Shown here piece by piece: positions 16,297 through 23,400 of a stretch of DNA of 46,970 nt (position 1 is the stretch's first letter; each line of letters begins with the position of its first letter). A program made the position numbers and the translations under genes. The stretch comes from JAZDKP01 sp043802925. GTDB taxonomy: Bacteria > Fibrobacterota > OXYB2-FULL-49-7 > JAEUSG01. A model generated the notes under the pieces. The model searched no databases and was not told where the DNA came from. It was given only the letters and a program-made list of their open reading frames with translations. The stretch covers positions 1 through 46,970 of the forward strand of contig JAZDKP010000255.1 of the NCBI GenBank assembly GCA_043802925.1, read 5' to 3'.

Positions 16297-18162
16297 ATGG
16301 CGCAGACAAGCGAGACCGCCCAGCGGAAAAAAGGGGCGCTGCAGTCCCTCAAATTCAAACTCATCATGGCAAGCACCGGCCTTGTCCTGCTCTCGGTCGT
16401 GGTCCTGACCCTGGCATTCATACAGCGCCAGAAGGTCCAGCTCCGGCAGCAGCTTGTCAACCGGGGCGAGACCATCACCCGGCTCCTGGCCTACAACGCC
16501 CGGTATGGGGTGCAGATTGGCGACAAGCCCATCCTCGAGAAGATCCTTGGCGGTGTCAAGGATGACCCGGACGTCATCTACTGCCTTATCAGCGACAAAA
16601 CCGGGGGTGTCATTGCGGCCCACAACCCGGACCGCGCGGACCTCAAAAAAATCAAGCCGGCCTTCAGCGTGTCCGATAAAAGCGAAATCGCCTACCATAA
16701 CGACCTCGGTGACGATGTCATTAACATGGCCATCCCCGTGGTGCTCGAGAGCGGAGGCACGGAAAACGCCGCGGCCGCACCCGCGGACAACAGCCTTGAG
16801 GAGGAGTTTTTTGGCGGGGACGCCAGTTCCCCGGAACCCGCCAAACCGAAGGAAGACCCGGGCCTTTCGGACAAGAGCGGCCGTCGCATCATCGGCACCG
16901 TGCAGGTCGGAGTCACGCTCAAGAACATGAACGCGGAGATTGCGGCCTCCATCCGCCGCACCGTGCTTATCAGCGCCATCATTGTGCTCGCGGGCTTTGC
17001 GCTCGCTTTCTGGCTCGGCAGCCTCATCTCCGCGCCCATCAAGAAAGTGGTCACCCTGCTGACCGACATCTCCGAGGGCGAAGGCGACCTGTCGCAGCGC
17101 ATCCACGTTACTTCCGGCGACGAAACGGGCGACCTGGCGCGCGGCTTCAACACCTTCATGGACAAGTTTCAGGAGGTCAAGAAAATCTCCGTGTTCCTGA
17201 ACGAGCTGGGCGAGGGGGGCGGCGACCTCACCAAGCGCCTCAATATCGCGTCGCAGGACGAAATCGGCATGCTGGCCAAGGGTTTTGACCGGTTTACGGG
17301 CAAGCTCCATGACATCATCCGGCAGGTCGCGGAGAACACCGAGCGTATCGCGGCCGCGTCGCAGGTGGTCTCGGACACGACCATCAAACTCTCGCGCGAG
17401 CTCAACGAAGTGGCGGGCCAGTCCCTGGAGGTGGCGGCCAGTTCATCGCAGATGTCGCAGGGCATCGCGCTTTCGTCGCGCAACGTGTCAAACGTGAACG
17501 ACCTTATGAACAGCATGGAAGTCGTCTCCAACTCCGGCGTGGAGGTGGTGCACGAAACCAAGAACGGCATGACGCAGATCAGCACGACCATCAAAACATC
17601 CAGCGGCGTGGTCGAACGCCTCAACGAAAGCTCGCAAAAGATTGGCGAGACCATCGCGGCCATCACCGAAATCGCGGACCAGACGAAGCTCATTGCCATC
17701 AACGCGGCCATCGAGGCCTCGCGCGTGGGCGCGCAGGGCAAGGGCTTTGCCGTGGTGGCCGAAGAAATCCGGCGCCTGGCCGCGCGCGTCACCAAGGCCA
17801 CGCAGGACATCAGCCAGCGCATCAAGGCCGTGCAGGCCGAAACCACCCAGGTCATGGAGGTCATGAAAAAAGGAGTGGGAGAAGCTGAGAACGGACTGTC
17901 GCTTTCGAGCCGTTCCGAGACCTCTCTGTCCGAAATTTCCAAGGGCGTGCTCGATGCCAAGTCGCGCATCGGTGACATTACACTCGCGTCGCGCGAGCAG
18001 ACCTCGGCCGTGGGCGTCATCACGCGCAATATCACCGGCATCTCGGAGTCCGCGCGCCAGTGCAGCGAAGGCGTGTCCAAGGCCGCCCAGTCGATGCAGG
18101 AGCTCAACAAGGAAGTCCAGGAACTGCGCCAGCTCGTGGGCCTGTTCGTGCTTGACCGGTGA
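16297..18162 (+). CDS. methyl-accepting chemotaxis protein with tandem HAMP domains
   Basis: A 621-residue receptor. TM1 (about 20-43) and TM2 (about 221-243) bracket a periplasmic, probably Cache/PAS-like sensor. That sensor contains a low-complexity Ala/Pro/Glu insert (about 151-196, including ENAAAAPADNS and SSPEPAKPKEDPG). Two HAMP units follow (about 241-293 with EGEGDLSQRI, and about 298-345 with EGGGDLTKRL). The signalling domain has a well-conserved tip: AITEIADQTKLIAINAAIEA (455-474) and GKGFAVVAEEIRRLA (481-495). It should control CheA through CheW. No C-terminal CheR-docking pentapeptide is visible, as the end is LFVLDR. The ligand is unknown. A purine-rich SD-like CAGGGAG precedes the ATG. 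The stop overlaps the GTG of the TPR gene. Confidence 0.93.
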   Translation: MAQTSETAQRKKGALQSLKFKLIMASTGLVLLSVVVLTLAFIQRQKVQLRQQLVNRGETITRLLAYNARYGVQIGDKPILEKILGGVKDDPDVIYCLISDKTGGVIAAHNPDRADLKKIKPAFSVSDKSEIAYHNDLGDDVINMAIPVVLESGGTENAAAAPADNSLEEEFFGGDASSPEPAKPKEDPGLSDKSGRRIIGTVQVGVTLKNMNAEIAASIRRTVLISAIIVLAGFALAFWLGSLISAPIKKVVTLLTDISEGEGDLSQRIHVTSGDETGDLARGFNTFMDKFQEVKKISVFLNELGEGGGDLTKRLNIASQDEIGMLAKGFDRFTGKLHDIIRQVAENTERIAAASQVVSDTTIKLSRELNEVAGQSLEVAASSSQMSQGIALSSRNVSNVNDLMNSMEVVSNSGVEVVHETKNGMTQISTTIKTSSGVVERLNESSQKIGETIAAITEIADQTKLIAINAAIEASRVGAQGKGFAVVAEEIRRLAARVTKATQDISQRIKAVQAETTQVMEVMKKGVGEAENGLSLSSRSETSLSEISKGVLDAKSRIGDITLASREQTSAVGVITRNITGISESARQCSEGVSKAAQSMQELNKEVQELRQLVGLFVLDR

Positions 18163-19385
18163 CTTTTTCTTTTCCGGGCACATTGGCCCTGGTTCTTTTA
18201 TGCGGTTTTTCCGCGCCGGCATCTGGACCGGTTGATTCCGGGCGTGTGCTGCTCGAATGCCGCGCGTTTGCCGATGCGGAGGCATATTTTAAAAGGCATA
18301 TGGTTAATGATACGCTCGATATTCCGGTCCAGCGCGGTTGGCAGGACGCGGTCCTCTTTCAGGGCGACACGGCCCGGGTTGTGACTGCGGCGCGCGTTCT
18401 TGTGCGCGACCATGCGCAGGACCCTGCGGCCCATTATCTGCTCGGCCGCTGCCTGCCCTGCTCCACCGGGCTCGCCTCCTTTGACCGGGCCCTGGCGCTC
18501 AACCCGCGCCACGCCTGGTCGCACAACGGCCGGGGCGCCTGCGCGTTTGAGCAGGGGGACTACCCGGTTGCGCGGGCTTTCTTTCTTACGGCCCTCAAAT
18601 TCGACCCCGCGTTTGACGAGGGTTACCGCAACCTTTCGCGGACATACTTGCGCGAAAAATCCCGCGACAAAGCGCTCGCGGTCTACCGGAAGTTCATTGC
18701 CCGCGACCGGAACAACCCCACGGCTTACGAAGGGGTGGGGGACCTTTACCTCGAGCTGTCGCGCTTTAACGAGGCGCTCAAGGCCTACCGGAAGGCTGAA
18801 GTGCTCGGTGACTCCGCGAGCCCGGGCCTGCTCTTCAAAGCGGGCTACGCGGCCTTCAAGGCCGGACGCACCCCGCTCTCGGCCGCCTATTACCGACGCA
18901 GCGTGGAAAAGGGCAACGACACCTACGAGGCGCACTTCAACCTGGCGAACGCACTCGAGCTGCTCCGGCTCAATGAGGAGGCGCTCACCCATTACCGGCT
19001 CGCGTACGAAAAAACCAGGGACTACAAGCTGCTTTATTCCATGGGCAATTGCGCGGTCCAGTTGGGCCTTTACACAAAAGCGATTGAATGTTATCAGGGC
19101 TTTCTTGAAAAAGAGCCGGGCCATGCCGAGGCCCTCTTCGGTCTTGCCAACGCTTTACAGATTAAGCGTGATTTTGACCGTGCCGTAGAGACCTACCACA
19201 AGGTGGTGGCACTCGATAAAGGTTTTTCAAAAGCGTATTACAACCTCGGCTCCATCTACGCCTACCACCTGAACGGACCGGAAAAGGCGCGGGAATACTG
19301 GGGCGAATATATCCGGCTCTTTCCCGGTGCCGACGACCTCGCGTTCGTCCGCAAGGAGATGGCTAAACTTTCTGTAAAGCAATGA
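18159..19385 (+). CDS. exported tetratricopeptide-repeat protein
   Basis: A 408-residue protein whose GTG start overlaps the MCP stop codon (GTGA). Residues 1-22 (FPGTLALVLLCGFSAPASG) look like a signal peptide; the Cys is not in a clear lipobox. From about residue 85 on there are about nine TPR units, for example YLLGRCLPCSTGLASFDRAL, AYEGVGDLYLELSRFNEALK, AHFNLANALELLRLNEEALT and AYYNLGSIYAYHLNGPEKAR. TPR arrays serve as protein-docking scaffolds. Placement between the receptor and the substrate-binding protein suggests a periplasmic adaptor for this cluster; that is inference. No catalytic domain is present. Confidence 0.85.
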   Translation: MTFSFPGTLALVLLCGFSAPASGPVDSGRVLLECRAFADAEAYFKRHMVNDTLDIPVQRGWQDAVLFQGDTARVVTAARVLVRDHAQDPAAHYLLGRCLPCSTGLASFDRALALNPRHAWSHNGRGACAFEQGDYPVARAFFLTALKFDPAFDEGYRNLSRTYLREKSRDKALAVYRKFIARDRNNPTAYEGVGDLYLELSRFNEALKAYRKAEVLGDSASPGLLFKAGYAAFKAGRTPLSAAYYRRSVEKGNDTYEAHFNLANALELLRLNEEALTHYRLAYEKTRDYKLLYSMGNCAVQLGLYTKAIECYQGFLEKEPGHAEALFGLANALQIKRDFDRAVETYHKVVALDKGFSKAYYNLGSIYAYHLNGPEKAREYWGEYIRLFPGADDLAFVRKEMAKLSVKQ

Positions 19386-19401
19386 AATGGAGGATTCCCT
19401 T

Positions 19402-20304
19402 ATGGACCCACGCATCCGAAAAACCCTGGCCGTGTTCATTCTGCTGCCCGCGCTTTTGTACCCTGCCGCCATCGGCATTCTGATTGAGAAATCGGGGGAG
19501 ATGACCGAGGCGCCGGTGCGCGGCATCAAGTCCGTGGCAGGCGCGGACGTGGCTGAGTTCAACATGGAAGGCAACGCCGCGACCGGCAAGAAGCAGTGCC
19601 AGTCCATCAAGTCGGGCGGCGCAAAGGTTTGCGTGGTGGTGGGTAAAAACGCGGCCAAAATAGCCATGGCCGAACTTCCGGGCATGCCCATCGTTTACTG
19701 CATGGTCATGAATCCCGAGGAGGACGGCATCCGGGGCGTGAACATTACGGGTGTCAGCCTTGACGTTCCCATGAACAAGCAGTTCGACGCCTTCAAGTCC
19801 GTGGTGCCCAAGCTGAAAAAAGTGGGGCTGGTCTACAGCGGCGAGACGTCGGCCTCGCTGGTGGCGGAAATGAAGAAGGCGAGTGTCAAGGCGGGGCTGA
19901 CGCTCGTGGAAAAGAAGGTCGCGGGTGACGCGGAGGTGCCCAACGCGGTGCGCGAAATGAAGGGGAGCATCGACGGACTCTACCTGCCCCCTGATAAAGT
20001 CGTGGCCCAGCGCGACGCCTTCCAGTTCATCGCGCTTTTCACTTTCGAGAACAACCTGCCCTTCATGGCGCCTTCGGGCCGATTTGTGAGCAAAGGGGCG
20101 CTTGTGGCGCTCATGATTGACTACGAGGACGTGGGCAAGCAGGCCGGCGATCTGGCCAGAAAAATTGCAGCCGGCGCGTCACCCTCCTCGCTGCCGCCCG
20201 AACCGCCGCGCGCGACCATCCTGGTCCTCAACCAGAAGACCGCGCAGACCATTGGCATCAATATTCCGCCGCATCTGCTGGAGAGTTCGCAGGTCGTCAA
20301 ATGA
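19402..20304 (+). CDS. ABC-type substrate-binding protein (PF04392 family)
   Basis: A 300-residue periplasmic binding protein with an N-terminal hydrophobic signal (KTLAVFILLPALLYPAAIG). Core features match the PF04392 / TrpX-like group: VVVGKNAAKIAMAELPGMPI, a GITGV-like segment (NITGVSLDVPMNKQFDAFK), KKVGLVYSGETSASLVAEM, DGLYLPPDKVV and PFMAPSGRFVSKGALVAL. Relatives bind aromatic amino acids or other small molecules for an ABC importer, but no permease or ATPase gene follows here. It may therefore present ligand to the receptor instead; that is inference. ATG 19402 is chosen because TGGAGG lies 8 nt upstream; an in-frame ATG at 19387 lacks an SD. It starts 16 bp after the TPR gene. Confidence 0.85.
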   Translation: MDPRIRKTLAVFILLPALLYPAAIGILIEKSGEMTEAPVRGIKSVAGADVAEFNMEGNAATGKKQCQSIKSGGAKVCVVVGKNAAKIAMAELPGMPIVYCMVMNPEEDGIRGVNITGVSLDVPMNKQFDAFKSVVPKLKKVGLVYSGETSASLVAEMKKASVKAGLTLVEKKVAGDAEVPNAVREMKGSIDGLYLPPDKVVAQRDAFQFIALFTFENNLPFMAPSGRFVSKGALVALMIDYEDVGKQAGDLARKIAAGASPSSLPPEPPRATILVLNQKTAQTIGINIPPHLLESSQVVK

Positions 20305-20347
20305 TTTAAGGGCTCATGAAACAAGCTGTTTACAGTCACAGGGAACG

Positions 20348-20488
20348 CACCCCCTTTCCCCCTCTCTTGGAAAGAGAGGGGGCTCACGCTGCGATGGTTC
20401 GTGTTTTGCCCCGCAGGGGTACATGGACCCTCCCTCTCTTAGCGCCTTCAGGCGCGGCCAAGAGAGGGAGGGAAAGGGTGGGTGAGTT
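20348..20488. mobile_element. MITE/REP-like palindromic unit 1
   Basis: A 141-bp unit made of two hairpins about 45 bp apart. The left hairpin has arms CCCCCTCTCTT / AAGAGAGGGGG (20358-20382). The right hairpin has arms CCCTCCCTCTCTT / AAGAGAGGGAGGG (20428-20472), with an inner GCGCC-TTCA-GGCGC stem. The outer ends, CACCCCCTTTCCCC and GGGTGGGTGAGTT, are imperfect inverted repeats. The same design and nearly the same length recur at 25888-26032. No transposase and no clear target-site duplication is present. Confidence 0.7.
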
Positions 20489-23400
20489 CCCGCATTTGTC
20501 TGGATTGGCTTGTCAGCATTTACTCCGCAGTTTTCTATTCCTGTTGCTTCTGTCCGTCCTCCCGGCCTGGGCCGGGGATTCGGTCTTTTATTGCGGTGTC
20601 AATAATCTGAATCTCCGGGCGCAGCCTTCGGCCGGCGGCGCGCTCATCACGCAGATTGACTTTGGCCGGCCGCTTGTCTTGCTTGACCGCTATCAGGACT
20701 GGGTCAAGGTGTTCGTGAACAAGGACACTGTGGGGTGGGTCAAACAGGCCTATCTGCTGTCCGAGGTCAACCTTAAATGCCTCTCGGGAACTTCCGAAAA
20801 GGCGCGCACGGACTTTCAGGCTTTCAAAACAACTCCCCGTGCGGCCAAAGTTCTGGAGCCCGTGGCCGTGGCCGCTTCCGTAAAATTCGTTTACATCATC
20901 AAAGAGAACATCAATGTCCGCGAACAGCCTTCGGTCACCGCGGGAATCGCTGCCCGCGCTTCCTTCGGCGCTTTTTTTGAAGTGCGCCGTACGCAGGGGG
21001 AGTGGTTTCTGATAACCCTGCCGGACAAGCGCGACGGCTGGATACTGTCCTCCCTCACCGGCGACAAGGCAAGCCTTGACCGCGAGCTCAACCGCCGTTT
21101 CACTTCCGGAAAAATCGAGGCGAAGTGCGTTAAAATCGTCCGGGGGAGCAGCAAAACCCAGCGGGTGGTGGTGCGTTCCGGGCCGTCCGCGGACGCGCCG
21201 GTCATTGCCTATGTGTTTCCCGGGGACACGCTGCTTATTGCGGACCAGTGCGGAGGCTATTCCCGCGCGGCCATGCCTGGAGGCGGCGGCTGGGTCGCGG
21301 ACCTGCTGCTGTTTATCGATACTGCCATGACCCGCTTCCGGGAAGGCGAACGCATTCCGATTCAGGACCTGCAGACCCCCGAACGGGTGGAGATACCCTA
21401 CCTGCGCGGGTCTGAGGCCGCTGAGGCGCGTGAAAACCAGGGCACGCTGCAGGCCGAAGACAAGCAACGGCAACTCGACAGCCTCCGCAGCGTCTTTGCG
21501 GGCCGCGAACGCGAAATCCGCGCGGACATGGATCGCCGCCTGTCCGAGCAAAAGGCCGAATCACAGCAGAAACTGACCGAGGAAAAAGTGCGTCGTGAGT
21601 CCGCGCTCCGCGAACGCGATGAACAATTGCAGAAAACACTCGCCTCGTTTGAATCGGAAAAACGGGCGCTCGCGGACAAACTCAAGCAGCGCGAGACGGA
21701 ATGGAAGAGCAGCCAGGAGGCCTGGCTTGCCTCACAAAAGGAACAGCTTGAGGCGCTGAAACGGGAGCGCGATGACCAGTTGAAGCGGCGCCAGGAGGCC
21801 ATGGAAGCGGAAAAGGCCGGGGTCGAAAAACTGGCAAAGGATGTGGAGGAGAAAACCAGGCAGGCGCAGGAAGAAATCCAGCGCTTGCGGAAACAGCTTG
21901 AGGATGAGATTGCGCGTTTTGAAAAGGCCCGGAAAGAGGGCGAAACGCTGAAAAAAGAAGAACGCGCCATGAGCGAGGAAGACTTCTTCTTTAACGAAGA
22001 GGCGGCCGGCAAACTTGAGAGCAAAATGGATGTCACGGACTCGCTCAAGAAGTCAGCCGAGGCGGCCGTGTCGCACGAGCGCGATGAACTGGCGCGCCAG
22101 AAGAAGGCGAACGAAGAGGAGCAGCAGGCCCTCCGGCGCAAACTCGAGGAGGACCGCGAACGCATCACCTCCGAGCGCCGCGCCATGGAGCTTGAGCGGC
22201 AGAAGCAGGAACAGGAAATCATACAGGCCCAGCGCACGCTGGAGCAGGAGAAGAAGGAGCGCGAACGGACCTTTGCCGAAGAACGAAGGGCGCAGGAAGC
22301 CGAGGCGAAAAAGCAGATGGCCGAGGCGGGTGCCCGGCTTGAGGAGGAGCGGAAGGGCCTGCAGAAATTGCGTCTCGCAAGCGCGGACAGCCTTAAGGCG
22401 TTCGAAGCGGGACTTCGCGTATCCATTGAGGCGGAACGGAAAAAGCAGGAGGCCGAGGTACAGTCCCGGCTTACCGGGGAACGGTCGCGTCTTGACGCGG
22501 AAAAGGCCGCGCTTGCGGATAAATCAAAGGCCCTCGACGCCGAGGCCTTGAAACGGCGCGCGGAACTGGAACGGGAATACCAGGAGAAGCGGAAACAGGA
22601 CGAAGCGCAGCGCGGCCGCTCATCAGAAAATCTTGCGCGCGAAAAACAGCAGCTCGATAGCGTGCGCGCATCCCTCGAAAAGCAGTCGCAAAAGGCGCGT
22701 GAGCAGGCGGAACGCGGGCTTCGGGAACGCGACGAGGCGGCCCGTAAGGCGCTGGAAGATGAGAAGAAGCGAAACCTGAAGGTTGTGGCGGACCGCGAGG
22801 CGAAAATACAGGCGGACCAGGCGAAGTTTGAAGCGCGCCAGAAGGTTGCGGAAGAGGAACAGAAGCGGAAAGAAGAGAGCTGGAAAAAGGACGAGGAAAG
22901 CCGTCAGGCAAAGGAAACGGCGAAGATAGAGACGCTCCGGAAGGCGCAGGAAAGCGCCTTCCTTGCCCAGCAGCAGCGGCTCACGGCCCAGAAGGTCGAA
23001 ATGGAGCGGTTCTCGCGCGAGATGGAGGAAAAAAACCGCAAGGCGCAGGAAGAAATCGCGCAGATGAAAAAGGCCCTTGAAGAGCAGATGGCCAGGTTTG
23101 AGGAGGCGAAAAAGGCCAAGGAGACGCTGAAGAAAGAAGAGACCGCCATGGCGGACGAGGACTTTTTCTTTAACGACGAGGCCACCGGGAACCTGGAAAA
23201 GAAAATGAGCAGCGCGGACTCGCTTAAAGCCGCGGCCGAAGCGCAGATAGCCAAGGAAAAAGAGAACATGGAAACCCAGCGCCGGGCCATGGAGGCGGAA
23301 CAGGCGTCCATCCGGAAAAAACAGCAGGAACAGGCGCAGATGCTTGAGAAGGAGAATGCGGCGCTGGAGACGCGGAAAAAGATGTCCGCGGACTCTTTGC

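Noticed and set aside
12295..17310. Long minus-strand frames opposite the che genes (12295-13347, 13357-14514, 15034-17310)
   Set aside because: Long antisense frames are expected in GC-rich genes. Their translations are rich in His, Arg and Val without motifs, while the plus strand encodes complete chemotaxis proteins.
20348..20382. Rho-independent terminator after the substrate-binding protein gene
   Set aside because: The hairpin is strong but has no following T-run, and the same structure recurs as a repeat at 25888-26032, so a repeat element fits better.
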